In this document: positions 1 to 8,554 of the stretch, in pieces
Layout of the letters: the number at the start of each line of letters is the position of its first letter
Position numbering within the stretch: position 1 is the stretch's first letter
From: Curtobacterium sp. VKM Ac-1393
Lineage (GTDB): Bacteria; Actinomycetota; Actinomycetes; Actinomycetales; Microbacteriaceae
Assembly: GCF_015350995.1 (NCBI RefSeq)
Contig: NZ_JADKRW010000004.1
Span: 1-64,000, forward strand
DNA: 64,000 bases
Reading direction: 5' to 3'
Program-made: the position numbers and the translations under genes
Notes under the pieces: generated by a model
Databases searched by the model: none
The model's input: the letters and a program-made list of their open reading frames with translations, nothing else
What the model was told of the DNA's origin: nothing

Positions 1-78
1 ACAACAATGACCGGATCCACTCGAGCCACGGACTCACGCCCGCAGCCCGAGTGTCACCAACCTCATGACTCAGTACAT

Positions 79-732
79 CTAGGCGCGCGGGCGGGCGGCG
101 CCCGGGTCCGCGACCCTCGGGTCCGCCGCGCTCGGCCGCACCAGGTCGAGCACCTGCCCGCACTTCGCGCCGAACGTCGCGCGGAGCAAGTCCGCCGCGT
201 CGCGGTCCTCGTCGAACCGCGCCGGCATGTCGATCGCGAGCATGATCGCGAAGATCATCCCGCTGCCCAAGAAGCCCTGCACCTGGTCGTCCGGGATCCC
301 CGCCTCGTCCCGCAGGAACCGGTAGATCTCAAGGAAACCGTCGCGTGCGGCCGCACCGATCGCGGGCTCGGCACCGGAGACGAACCCCTGCAGCAGCACG
401 GTGTGCAGGCCCTGCTCGGCAGCGAGGTCGACGAACTGCTCACCGATGACGTGCGCCGGCACGTCGTCCGGGCCGAGGGTCGTCAAGGTCTCGCGCCAAG
501 CGTCGAGCAGGATGCCGAGGGTGTCGCGGAAGACCTCGAGGAACAGCGCTTCCTTCGACCCGAACATCCGGACGACGTACGGCTGGCTGATGCCCGCCGC
601 CGAGGCGATCTGGTCGGTGGTGGTGCCGTGGTACCCCTGGCGGCCGAACACCCCGCGTGCGGCTTCGAGGATCATCGCGCGACGCTGCGCTGCCGGCATC
701 CGGACGGCTGTCTCCGTGCTCATGGTTGACAT
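79..732 (-). CDS. TetR-family transcriptional regulator
   Basis: This 217-residue protein has the TetR layout: an N-terminal helix-turn-helix (about residues 20-65, core TDQIASAAGISQPYVVRMFG) followed by an all-helical ligand-binding domain with no recognisable ligand class. It is divergent from the drug exporter that starts at 800, with only 67 bases between the two start codons. That gap holds a strong promoter and a perfect inverted repeat, so by family precedent it most likely represses the exporter and itself. The start is the ATG complementary to 730-732. A second Met three codons in is an alternative start. The 78 bases to the left, up to the window edge, show no gene. Confidence 0.9.
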   Translation of the reverse strand: MSTMSTETAVRMPAAQRRAMILEAARGVFGRQGYHGTTTDQIASAAGISQPYVVRMFGSKEALFLEVFRDTLGILLDAWRETLTTLGPDDVPAHVIGEQFVDLAAEQGLHTVLLQGFVSGAEPAIGAAARDGFLEIYRFLRDEAGIPDDQVQGFLGSGMIFAIMLAIDMPARFDEDRDAADLLRATFGAKCGQVLDLVRPSAADPRVADPGAARPRA

Positions 733-754
733 GTTATCAGTCGATTACTACAGT
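726..754 (+). promoter_or_regulatory. Promoter of the DHA2 exporter
   Basis: TTGACA at 726-731 and TACAGT at 749-754 are separated by 17 bases, a near-consensus sigma-70 type promoter reading into the exporter at 800. The -35 box overlaps the start codon of the divergent tetR gene. Confidence 0.75.
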
Positions 755-766
755 CCGTCGAAGCAA

Positions 767-782
767 GTAATCATCGGATTAC
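767..782. promoter_or_regulatory. Probable TetR operator
   Basis: GTAATC-ATCG-GATTAC is a perfect 6-bp inverted repeat just after the -10 box of the exporter promoter. A further GATTAC half-site lies at 743-748, between the -35 and -10 boxes. The placement suits repression by the TetR protein encoded next door; binding is inferred. Confidence 0.6.
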
Positions 783-799
783 CAACGACTGGAGACAGC

Positions 800-2242
800 A
801 TGTCCCGACGCATCCCCGTGTGGCTCGCGATCGCCGCCGCATCCCTCCCGATGTTCATGGCGACGCTCGACAACCTCGTCGTCACCAGCGCACTCCCCGC
901 CGTGCACGCCGACCTCGGCGCCTCGGTCGAGGAGCTGCAGTGGATCACCAACGCCTACACGCTCGCCTTCGCCGCCCTGATGCTGCTGGCCGTCGGCCTC
1001 GGCGACCGCATCGGCCGCCGCCACCTGTTCATCGCCGGCATCGGCGTCTTCACCGTCTCGTCGGCCTTCGCGGCGATGAGCACTGACCCGACCGCCCTCA
1101 TCGTCTGGCGCGCGGTCGAGGGGGCCGGCGCCGCGGCGATCATGCCACTGTCGCTGACCCTGCTCGTCGGCAGCGTCCCGGACCGCCTGCGCACCGTGGG
1201 CATCGGCGTCTGGGGCGGTATCTCGGGCCTCGGTGTCGCTCTCGGCCCGCTCATCGGCGGAGCCGTCGTCGAGAGCTGGAGCTGGGAGGCGATCTTCTGG
1301 CTCAACGTCCCCGTCGGCGTGATCGCGATCCCGCTCGCCCTGTTCGCCCTGCCGAACACCCGAGGTGCCCGGGTCCGGACCGACGTCCTCGGCGTCGTGT
1401 TCGCGGGCCTCGGAGTGCTCGGTGTCGTGTTCGGGATCGTCCGCGGCAACGACGCAGGATGGACGAGCACCGAGGTGCTGGCCGGGCTCATCGGTGGCGG
1501 CGCACTGCTCGTCGCGTTCGTCGTCCGCCAGGCCACGACGGCCGCACCGCTCCTGCCGCTCCGGTTCTTCCGCGACCGCAGCTTCACCCTCGCCAACCTC
1601 GTCGCCATGACGTTCTCGTTCGGCGCGTTCGGGTCAGTCTTCATCCTGATCCAGTTCCTGCAGGTGGTGCAGGGCCGGTCACCGCTCGAGGCCGGCGTCT
1701 GGACGATGCCGTGGACCCTCGCACCGATGATCGTCGCGCCGCTCGCCGGGATCATCGCACCACGGGTCGGCACCCGGGTGCTCATCGCCGGCGGCATGGC
1801 GTTCCTGTCCGCCGGTCTGTTCTGGATCGCCGCCACGATGTCCGCCGACGTCACCTTCACCGGCCTCCTGCCCGGCTTCCTGCTCGCCGGCATCGGGATG
1901 GGCGCCGTGTTCGGGCCGATCTCGACCGCGGTGCTCGCGCGGATGCCCCAGGACGACCACGCGAAGGCCTCCGGCGCGAACTCCACCCTGCGCGAGATCG
2001 GGGTCGCGCTCGGCATCGCGGTGCTCACCGCCGTGTTCACCGGGGCCGGCGGCCAGCTCACCCCCACCGGCTACGTCGACGCGGCCCAGCCCGCCGTGCT
2101 GGTCGGAGCCGCCGTCGTCGCCGCCTCGGCACTGGTCGCCGTGTTCCTGCCGGCAGGTCGCGGATCCCACGTCCCCGACGTGGTCGCCGATGATGACCGG
2201 GAGGCGCGGCTCCTGTCGCCGACGCCGGCTCCCGTCGCGTAG
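800..2242 (+). CDS. MFS drug exporter, DHA2 (EmrB/QacA) type
   Basis: This 480-residue integral membrane protein shows the DHA2 signature LDNLVVTSALP in helix 1 (about residues 23-33) and the MFS motif A GDRIGRRH (about 68-75) in the loop between helices 2 and 3. Its length and hydrophobic pattern fit 14 helices. Members of this family export cationic or amphiphilic drugs in exchange for protons. The start at 800 is preceded by GGAG and lies after the promoter and palindrome. The open frame extends further upstream, but that part runs antisense through tetR. The adjacent TetR gene suggests substrate-induced expression. The substrate cannot be read from sequence. Confidence 0.9.
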   Translation: MSRRIPVWLAIAAASLPMFMATLDNLVVTSALPAVHADLGASVEELQWITNAYTLAFAALMLLAVGLGDRIGRRHLFIAGIGVFTVSSAFAAMSTDPTALIVWRAVEGAGAAAIMPLSLTLLVGSVPDRLRTVGIGVWGGISGLGVALGPLIGGAVVESWSWEAIFWLNVPVGVIAIPLALFALPNTRGARVRTDVLGVVFAGLGVLGVVFGIVRGNDAGWTSTEVLAGLIGGGALLVAFVVRQATTAAPLLPLRFFRDRSFTLANLVAMTFSFGAFGSVFILIQFLQVVQGRSPLEAGVWTMPWTLAPMIVAPLAGIIAPRVGTRVLIAGGMAFLSAGLFWIAATMSADVTFTGLLPGFLLAGIGMGAVFGPISTAVLARMPQDDHAKASGANSTLREIGVALGIAVLTAVFTGAGGQLTPTGYVDAAQPAVLVGAAVVAASALVAVFLPAGRGSHVPDVVADDDREARLLSPTPAPVA

Positions 2243-2257
2243 TCGCCCGGTCTGGTC

Positions 2258-3034
2258 CTAGGCGTGGACGCGGGAGAGGAACTCGACCAGGGCCGGGTGC
2301 TGCGGTGCGTCGAGCACGTCCCCGGGGACGCCCTGCTCGACGACCTCGCCCCGGTGCAGGAACACGATCCGATCGGCCACGTTCCGCGCGAAGTGCATCT
2401 CGTGCGTGGTCATCAGGATCGTCGACCCCTGCCGCTTCAGCTCGGTGACCAGGTCGAGCACCTCGCCGACGAGCTGGGGGTCGAGGGCACTCGTGACCTC
2501 GTCGAGCAGTAGGAGCTCGGGGTCCGACGCGATCGCCCGGACGATGGCCACGCGCTGCTGCTGCCCGCCGGACAGGCGGTCCGGGTACGCATCAGCGAAC
2601 TCCGACAGGCCGATCCGTTCGAGCAGCCGACGCGCGGTCGCCTCTGCTTCAGCCCGGCCGACGCCGTGCACCTGCCGCGAGGCGAGCGTCACGTTGTCGA
2701 GCACGGTCATGTGCGGGAACAGGTTGAACTGCTGGAAGACCACGCCGATCCGTGCCCGGACCCCGTCGACGGCGATGCGGGGATCGGCGATGTCAGTCCC
2801 CTGCAGCAGGATCTCGCCGTCGTCGATGCCCTCGAGCAGGTTCACCGTCTTGAGCAGGGTCGACTTGCCCGAGCCAGATGCCCCGATGACGCAGATGACC
2901 TCGTGGCGGTGCAGCGTCAGGTCGATGCCACGCAGGACCTCGTGCTCGCCGAAGGCCTTGCGCAACCCGCGCAGTTCGAGAACCGCAGCGTCCGCACCCG
3001 ACGCACCACGGGCCTCCTGGCCGACCTCGCTCAT
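2258..3034 (-). CDS. Polar amino-acid type ABC transporter ATPase
   Basis: This 258-residue ATPase of the GlnQ/HisP class has Walker A GASGSGKST (about residues 51-59), the Q-loop segment VVFQQFNLFPHMT, the signature LSGGQQQR (about 154-161) and Walker B LLLLDE (about 174-179). It energises uptake by the permease whose stop codon overlaps its start by four bases (ATGA), with the binding protein further upstream. Only 15 bases separate it from the convergent exporter gene, leaving no room for a separate terminator. Class assignment is firm. The transported solute is not evident, and the neighbouring nucleoside-type enzymes make a non-amino-acid substrate possible. Confidence 0.92.
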   Translation of the reverse strand: MSEVGQEARGASGADAAVLELRGLRKAFGEHEVLRGIDLTLHRHEVICVIGASGSGKSTLLKTVNLLEGIDDGEILLQGTDIADPRIAVDGVRARIGVVFQQFNLFPHMTVLDNVTLASRQVHGVGRAEAEATARRLLERIGLSEFADAYPDRLSGGQQQRVAIVRAIASDPELLLLDEVTSALDPQLVGEVLDLVTELKRQGSTILMTTHEMHFARNVADRIVFLHRGEVVEQGVPGDVLDAPQHPALVEFLSRVHA

Positions 3035-3909
3035 ACGGTCCCTCCGATCTGCTCGCGCCGCTGCTGGCGGCGCGCGATCGCGTCCGTGACGCGGATCAGC
3101 GGCAGGCTGATCACCACGAACAGCAGCCCCGCGACGAAGTACGGCGTGAAGTTGTAGGTCTCCGCCTGGGCGATCTGCGCCGAGCGGACCGCGTCGACGG
3201 CGCCGAGGATCGACACCAGGCCGACGTCCTTCTGCATCGACACGAAGTCGTTCATGAGCGCCGGCGTGACCTTGCGGATCGCCTGCGGCAGCACCACGAG
3301 CCGCAGCGTCTTGGCGTGCGAGAGCCCGAGCGACCGCGCGGCCAGACGTTGCGAGGGGTGCACGGCCTCCATGCCGGCGCGCAGGACTTCCGCGATGTAC
3401 GACGAGTACGTCAGGACGATCGCGATGGTGCCCCAGACCTCGGCGGGCAGCCGCGGGAACACCCCGAGCCCGGGGATCCCGTAGCCGACCAGGTACAGCA
3501 CGATGATGAGCGGCAGGCCGCGGAACAGGTCCGTGTAGCCGGTCGCCAGCATCCGCAGCGGGAAGAACACCGGGTTCCGCAGACCACGCACCACCGCGAG
3601 CAGGGTGCCGAACACGGCGACCCCGATGGCGCTGAAGAACAGGATGCGGACGTTGAGCCAGAGCCCCAGCAGGATGTCCGGGAAGCTGTCGATCGCGGTC
3701 TGCGGGTCGAAGAACGACTGCTGGACCGCAGCCCAGCCCGGAGTGTTCACGACGCCGAAGTAGACGACCGCGATCACGACGAGCGTCGATGCCACCGACA
3801 CCACGATCGACCGGCGTCCGCGCTGCCGGCGGTAGAGCCGACGTTCGAGCTCGACCTGGCTCGGCGCTGCTGCGGCAACCGGGGTGCCGGCGCCTGCTGG
3901 CACGGTCAT
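3031..3909 (-). CDS. Polar amino-acid type ABC transporter permease
   Basis: This 292-residue inner-membrane protein of the HisM/GlnP family has a cytosolic N-terminus and about five to six hydrophobic helices. Its cytosolic EAA-type loop (region RAGMEAVHPSQRLAARSLGL) contacts the ATPase. It is the only permease in this set, so it probably works as a homodimer. It lies between the binding protein (4 bases from that gene's stop) and the ATPase (four-base overlap), a classic three-gene import operon. Confidence 0.92.
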   Translation of the reverse strand: MTVPAGAGTPVAAAAPSQVELERRLYRRQRGRRSIVVSVASTLVVIAVVYFGVVNTPGWAAVQQSFFDPQTAIDSFPDILLGLWLNVRILFFSAIGVAVFGTLLAVVRGLRNPVFFPLRMLATGYTDLFRGLPLIIVLYLVGYGIPGLGVFPRLPAEVWGTIAIVLTYSSYIAEVLRAGMEAVHPSQRLAARSLGLSHAKTLRLVVLPQAIRKVTPALMNDFVSMQKDVGLVSILGAVDAVRSAQIAQAETYNFTPYFVAGLLFVVISLPLIRVTDAIARRQQRREQIGGTV

Positions 3910-3913
3910 GCGG

Positions 3914-4738
3914 TTACTTCAGGACCGGGGTGTTGGTCTCCGAGGAGAGCCACTTCGTCTGCAGGTCCTCGAGCGTGCCGTCGTCCTCGAGCGTCTTGAG
4001 CGCCTTGTCGACCTTGCTCGTGAGCGCCGAGCCCTTGGGCAGCACGAAGCCGAACTGGTCGCCCGAGCCGTCCGCCGGGAACTGCGCCGAGACCGTGCCG
4101 TCGTCGAGCTGCGCAGCGGCCATGTAGAACGCCGTCGGCAGGTCGGTGACGATCGCGTCGATCTGGCCCGACTTCAGTGCGAGCACGGCGTCGTCGTTCG
4201 AGTTGAAGACCTGTGGGGTGATCCCCAGCACGCTCTTCACGCTGGCGATCGACGTGGACCCGGTGGCGACACCGATCGCGTCCTTCTTGAGCGCGGCGAT
4301 GCTCGTGTCGTCGACGGCCTTCGAGGTGCTCGTCGTCACCACGGCCTGCGTCGTCGTGTAGTACGCGCTCGACATGTCGACGGCCTTCTTGCGCTTCGCG
4401 TCGATCGAGAACTGCTGGACGTTGAGGTCCCAGTCCTTCGGGCCCGGTGCGATCGCACTGTCGAAGGTGCTGCGCTTCCAGACGACGTCGGACTTGCTGT
4501 AGCCCATCTCCTTCGCGACCGCGTAGGCCACGGCGGACTCGAAGCCCTTGCCGGACTGCGGCTTGTTGTCCTCGATCCACGGCGAGTACGCCGGCTCACC
4601 GGTGGCGATCGTCAACTTGCCGTCGGTGACGGTGCCGTCCGATCCGGAGCTGCTGCCCCCGGCGGAGCACGCCGACAGGGCGAGGGCGGCGACCGCGGCT
4701 GTTGCGACGGCGAGGGTGAAGCGGAGGGATCGGGTCAC
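3914..4738 (-). CDS. ABC transporter solute-binding lipoprotein (family 3 type)
   Basis: This 274-residue extracytoplasmic binding protein has a signal peptide ending in the lipobox LSAC, so Cys24 would be lipid-modified and anchor it outside the membrane. It has the two-lobed SBP_bac_3 pattern, with segments such as GLGF-type strand regions and QIDAIVTDLP. It is the first gene of the importer operon. The 82-base gap to the cupin gene upstream contains no obvious terminator, so the importer may be transcribed with the SAHH-like/amidohydrolase/cupin genes. That linkage is the main clue to its solute. Confidence 0.88.
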   Translation of the reverse strand: MTRSLRFTLAVATAAVAALALSACSAGGSSSGSDGTVTDGKLTIATGEPAYSPWIEDNKPQSGKGFESAVAYAVAKEMGYSKSDVVWKRSTFDSAIAPGPKDWDLNVQQFSIDAKRKKAVDMSSAYYTTTQAVVTTSTSKAVDDTSIAALKKDAIGVATGSTSIASVKSVLGITPQVFNSNDDAVLALKSGQIDAIVTDLPTAFYMAAAQLDDGTVSAQFPADGSGDQFGFVLPKGSALTSKVDKALKTLEDDGTLEDLQTKWLSSETNTPVLK

Positions 4739-4820
4739 GGTCGGGCCTTCGTGCGAGGGGGTGGGGGCAGGTCGAAGTGTACTTCGCGGTGGGATACCAA
4801 CGCGAAACCGTGTCGCGGTA

Positions 4821-5327
4821 CTACTCGGCCTCGTCGGCCATCGTGAAGTCGTCGAACGAGAAGCCCGGCGACACCAGGCAGCTCAGCAGCACCTCGCCGT
4901 CGTTCGGGATCGTCCGCTGCCACACGCCACCGCGCACGAACGCCTGCGCGTCGTTCACCCGGTCACGTCCGGCGTCGGGCCCGAGGGTGATCCGCGCACC
5001 GGGCTCGGGAGCATCGCCGGAACCGCCGAGTTCGAGCTCGACGGTGTCCGGGCCGTGCCACATCCAGATCTCGTCGCTCGTGACCCGGTGCCAGGCCGAG
5101 GCCTCGCCCGGCGGCAGCAGGAAGTGGATCAGGGTGGCGGCGGGGCGGTCCCCCGCGGGCGTCGTCACCGTGGCCGGTGAGGTCCAGGTGCGGACGTACC
5201 AACCACCTTCGGGGTGCGGCTCCATGCCGAGGGCGATGGCACGCTTCGGCACGTCGAGCCACTCGATCAGCTCGCCGTCGACGGTGCGACGGGCGGCCAT
5301 GCCGGGGCGGGGTGCGGTCTCGGTCAT
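4821..5327 (-). CDS. Cupin, DUF985 (cupin_5) family
   Basis: This 168-residue single-domain protein matches the DUF985/cupin_5 pattern: L-x-x-HPEGGWY (about residues 36-43), AATLIHFLLPPGEASAWHR (about 64-82) and WMWHGPDTVELEL (about 89-101), with conserved His and Glu residues that would line a beta-barrel metal or ligand pocket. The ATG overlaps the stop of the amidohydrolase by four bases, showing translational coupling. Family members are mostly of unknown function. Its fixed position here suggests an isomerase, epimerase or binding role in the same pathway, but that is inference. Confidence 0.88.
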   Translation of the reverse strand: MTETAPRPGMAARRTVDGELIEWLDVPKRAIALGMEPHPEGGWYVRTWTSPATVTTPAGDRPAATLIHFLLPPGEASAWHRVTSDEIWMWHGPDTVELELGGSGDAPEPGARITLGPDAGRDRVNDAQAFVRGGVWQRTIPNDGEVLLSCLVSPGFSFDDFTMADEAE

Positions 5328-6760
5328 GATTCCTCCACAGGGATGACAGGGCGGGCAGGGCGGCCGGGCGACGACGTCGGCTCGCCGGTCAGCGCTCCGT
5401 CGACGGCGCGGACCACGCCACGGATGACGGTGGCGGATGCACGCCCGGCGCCGTCCTCGACGAGCTCGGCGAGTGCGTCGGGCACGGTGCGGGCATCGAC
5501 GTCGAACACGGCCAGGTCGGCGCGGGCCCCCACGGCGAGGTGGCCGATGCGGTCCGGACCGACGGCGAGCCCCATCGCGTGCGCGCCACCGAGGGTCGCA
5601 GCCGCCAGGAGCCGCTCGTGCAGGTCGCGGTGGCCGTAGCCCTGGGCGCGGGCGATGCGGTGGAGCGCGGTGACGTCGGCCATCAGGTCGAGGGACGGCG
5701 ACGACGACAGCGAGTCGGTGCCGATGGCGATCGGGCTGCCCTCGCGCAGGTAGTCGGCGACGGGCGGCGGGTCGAGGCCGATGACGGCGTTCGACCGCGG
5801 GCACAGTGCGACGGCGGTGCCGCGTGCGCGCAGGAGCGCCCGGTCGGCGGCCGTCATGTAGACACCGTGCGCGATGTGGCAGTCCGGACCGAGCACCCCG
5901 AGCCGGTCGACGAACGCGGTGGCGCTCGCCCCGAACCCGAGGGCCCGGAGCGCCCGGAACGAGGGCACGTTCGCCAGGTGCCAGTCGTTGCCGTGGCCGA
6001 CGCCGTCGACACCGTCGAGTCCGGGAACGGGTCCGAGGGCGATGCGCTCCCCCTCGAAGGCGGCCTCGCCGAGGTGCAGGTGCAGCCGGAGCCCACGCTG
6101 CCGGACGATGTCGGGGAGTTCGAGCAGGGGTGCGACCTCGAGCGAGTACGGCGCGTGCGGTGACAGGCCGGCTCCGGGGGTGGTCGGGATCCGGGCGAGT
6201 TCGTCGAGCACCTGGTCGCGGCCGTGCGACTGCCAGGCGTCGTTCTCCCAGTCCATCACCTCCCAGTAGGCGATGCCGCCGAGCCCGGCGTCCTCGAGCG
6301 CGGTGGCGGCCTCGATGTCGGTGACGATGTCCGCGATGCTCGTCACGCCGGCACGGATCGAGGCCGCGGCGCCAGCGGCCGCTTCGGCCCGCCAGTCGTG
6401 CGGTTCGGCGTAGACCTCGTTGAAGGCAGCCGCCCAGTCCTCGAATCCGCTGTACTGCCGGGTGCCGACACTGGCCATGCCGGTGTACTGCAGGTGCGAG
6501 TGCGCGTTGACGAGGCCCGGCAGGAGGGCTCCGCGCCACTGCCGTTCGGTGAACGTCGCACCCGTTCCGGCGAGCTGGTCGACGACCCACGACCGGTCGC
6601 CGACGTGCAGGATGCGGCCGTCCTGCACGGCAACCGCGCCGTCGGCGATCGGCGGCGCGGTCATCGGCACGACGACGCGCGCCGAGTGCACGACCACGGG
6701 GTGGTCGGCACGCGGGCGCGCGGCGCTCGGGTGCGAGTCGCTCGGGTGCGCAGCGCTCAT
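5324..6760 (-). CDS. TRZ/ATZ-family amidohydrolase (nucleoside deaminase-like)
   Basis: This 478-residue metal-dependent hydrolase belongs to the chlorohydrolase / SAH-MTA deaminase branch. It has the metal-binding NAHSHLQ motif (His87, His89), a later LHLHLGEA segment, the HIAHGVYM segment and the GTDSLSSS aspartate motif, in the usual order of an amidohydrolase TIM barrel. Relatives deaminate adenine-ring compounds (S-adenosylhomocysteine, methylthioadenosine, 5'-deoxyadenosine, aminodeoxyfutalosine), pterins or triazines. The start at 6760 overlaps the stop of the SAHH-like gene by four bases. Being coupled to an SAHH homologue, it most plausibly deaminates an adenosyl compound. The substrate is not proven by sequence. 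Confidence 0.85.
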   Translation of the reverse strand: MSAAHPSDSHPSAARPRADHPVVVHSARVVVPMTAPPIADGAVAVQDGRILHVGDRSWVVDQLAGTGATFTERQWRGALLPGLVNAHSHLQYTGMASVGTRQYSGFEDWAAAFNEVYAEPHDWRAEAAAGAAASIRAGVTSIADIVTDIEAATALEDAGLGGIAYWEVMDWENDAWQSHGRDQVLDELARIPTTPGAGLSPHAPYSLEVAPLLELPDIVRQRGLRLHLHLGEAAFEGERIALGPVPGLDGVDGVGHGNDWHLANVPSFRALRALGFGASATAFVDRLGVLGPDCHIAHGVYMTAADRALLRARGTAVALCPRSNAVIGLDPPPVADYLREGSPIAIGTDSLSSSPSLDLMADVTALHRIARAQGYGHRDLHERLLAAATLGGAHAMGLAVGPDRIGHLAVGARADLAVFDVDARTVPDALAELVEDGAGRASATVIRGVVRAVDGALTGEPTSSPGRPARPVIPVEES

Positions 6761-8505
6761 GCGGGGTCTCCGAAACGACGCGTCCGGACGTCCGGCTCGC
6801 GGTCCGCCGGGTGTTCGGCTGGAAGGCCGGGAGGAACGGGGTGCGCTCCGAAGGCGGCGAGCGCCACGCGGGCGGTCGCGTCGTCGACCGCGGGGTCGAT
6901 CGGCACGACGGCTCGCTCCAGTTCGTCGCCCCGCTCGAGCAGCATGCGGACGGCCCCGAGCTGCACGGCGAAGGACAGGTCCATGATCTCGATCGGGTTG
7001 CCCTCGGCCGCGGTGATGTTGATGCAGCCGCCACGGTCGAGCACGACCGGCCCGCCCTCGGCGTCGGGGAACACGAGGCGTTCGGCCTTCGGACCCACTG
7101 GCCGCAGTTCGGCTCCGGCGGCGCGGGCGTCGTCGAGCGCGACCTCGTGGTCGACCCCACCGGCGACGGCGACGACGGCCCCGTCCGCGCACGAGCGCAG
7201 CACCCGAAGGTCGATCGTGTCGGCGACCCCCGTGGCGCTCACCACGAGGTCGGCGTCCTGCACGGCATCGGCGAGCGGCGCGACGGCGTGGCCGGCGAAC
7301 AGCGCCTGCAGGGCGCGCACCGGATCGGTCTCGGCGACCGTGACCCGGAACCCGAGGGCGGTGAGCACCAGCGCGACCCCTTCGCCGACGTGCCCGAACC
7401 CGGCGACGACCGCCGCGCCTCCCCCCACCGGCACGGCCGACCCGCCGCTGGCGCGTCGGTCCGGAACCGGCGGCGTGGGCCCAGGCCGGACCCGGTGCGT
7501 GCCGGACGCGAGTCCGTCGACCAGGTCGAGCACGGCGAACACCGTCGACTGCCCGGTGCCGTACCGGTTGTCGAAGAACGTCTTGGTGCGGGCGTCGTTG
7601 ACGGCGACCACGGGGATGCCGAGCTCGCCCCGCGACGCCATCACGCGCAAGGGCCGGAGACCGCTCGTGGTCTCCTCAGCCGCGCCGAGCATCGTCGGCA
7701 GCAGGTCCGGTCGCTCCCGGTGGGCGAGCCGGATGACGTGGGAGCCGTCGTCGAGCAGGATGTGCGGCCGGGTGTCGAGCATCGCGAGGGCGAGCGCCTT
7801 CTGCTCCGGCAGCGACGCGGTGCTGCTCGCGTGCACCGTGAGACCCGCTGCCCGGAGCGACGCGGCCACGGCGTCGTCGGTCTCGTCGGCGTGCGCGTAG
7901 ACGACGACCTCTGCCCCGGCGTCCCGCAGCAACAGGCTCAGCACCGCCGTCTTCGGCTCGAGGAACATCGCGACGCCGATGCGGGTGCCACGGAGCAGTC
8001 CGCCGTCGCGGAGTTCCGCGGCGACCTCGCGTGCGACGGGCATCGAGCGTCGTGCCCAGCGCAGGCGGGCGTCGGCGGCCGGGTCGCCCTCGGGGTCGCG
8101 GCCGGTCGAGACGAGGAAGACGTCGTCGGAGAGCATCGGGACGCCGAGCACACCGGGGCGGGCGGTCACGACGGGGCCGAAAGCGTCCTCGTCGACGGCG
8201 GGCAGGTGCCGGCCGGCGTCGATCACGATGAGCGTCGCGCCACGAGGGCGGTCCGCCTCGCGCTCGATGACTGGGGTCGACTCCTCGGGGGAACCGAGGC
8301 ACCAGAGCTGGTCGATCGGTTCGTGGTCGGCGGCCGGGCGAGCGCCGAGACCGGTCAACAGACCGTGCAGCGCCGAGGCATCGCGGGGGTCGCCGCCGAC
8401 GATGCGGAACCGGCGGGCCGCCACGAGCAGGTTCGTGACCGCGGCGAAGCGTCGGACGGCCGCTGACGCCCAGGATCGCGTCTCGGGGTCGGGTCCTGGC
8501 GGCAT
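6757..8505 (-). CDS. Divergent S-adenosylhomocysteine hydrolase-like protein
   Basis: The C-terminal three-quarters of this 582-residue protein follow SAH hydrolase: a DDG motif (252-254), EETTSG (277-282), the catalytic segment NDARTKTFFDNRYG (303-316, keeping the equivalents of the catalytic Lys, Asp and NAD-binding Asn) and a Rossmann AGFGHVGEG (368-376). Three features differ. The usual catalytic His in the segment here reading MFLEPKTAVL (180-189) is replaced. The C-terminal tail ends without the Tyr-rich motif of true SAH hydrolases. About 148 extra residues precede the homologous part. The ATG lies six bases after a TACGAT box, supporting this start. It heads a coupled operon with a deaminase-like amidohydrolase and a cupin. 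Probably an NAD-dependent hydrolase of a modified nucleoside thioether rather than housekeeping SahH. Confidence 0.8.
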   Translation of the reverse strand: MPPGPDPETRSWASAAVRRFAAVTNLLVAARRFRIVGGDPRDASALHGLLTGLGARPAADHEPIDQLWCLGSPEESTPVIEREADRPRGATLIVIDAGRHLPAVDEDAFGPVVTARPGVLGVPMLSDDVFLVSTGRDPEGDPAADARLRWARRSMPVAREVAAELRDGGLLRGTRIGVAMFLEPKTAVLSLLLRDAGAEVVVYAHADETDDAVAASLRAAGLTVHASSTASLPEQKALALAMLDTRPHILLDDGSHVIRLAHRERPDLLPTMLGAAEETTSGLRPLRVMASRGELGIPVVAVNDARTKTFFDNRYGTGQSTVFAVLDLVDGLASGTHRVRPGPTPPVPDRRASGGSAVPVGGGAAVVAGFGHVGEGVALVLTALGFRVTVAETDPVRALQALFAGHAVAPLADAVQDADLVVSATGVADTIDLRVLRSCADGAVVAVAGGVDHEVALDDARAAGAELRPVGPKAERLVFPDAEGGPVVLDRGGCINITAAEGNPIEIMDLSFAVQLGAVRMLLERGDELERAVVPIDPAVDDATARVALAAFGAHPVPPGLPAEHPADREPDVRTRRFGDPA

Positions 8506-8511
8506 GCTCCA

Positions 8512-8517
8512 ATCGTA
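8512..8517 (-). promoter_or_regulatory. -10 box of the SAHH-like operon (leaderless)
   Basis: On the minus strand TACGAT ends six bases before the ATG at 8505, the spacing expected for a leaderless transcript. It faces the divergent -10 box at 8543-8548. Confidence 0.5.
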
Positions 8518-8542
8518 GGGAATGGACGGGGGCGCGCAGACG

Positions 8543-8548
8543 TACTCT
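8543..8548 (+). promoter_or_regulatory. -10 box of the glutaredoxin-like gene (leaderless)
   Basis: TACTCT ends six bases before the ATG at 8555, implying transcription starts at or near the A of the start codon. Confidence 0.5.
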
Positions 8549-8554
8549 CTGGGC

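Noticed and set aside
4821-7160. 779-codon frame that would fuse the cupin to upstream sequence
   Set aside because: Only the last 168 codons show protein-like sequence; the rest is Arg/Pro-rich antisense or off-frame text overlapping the amidohydrolase gene.
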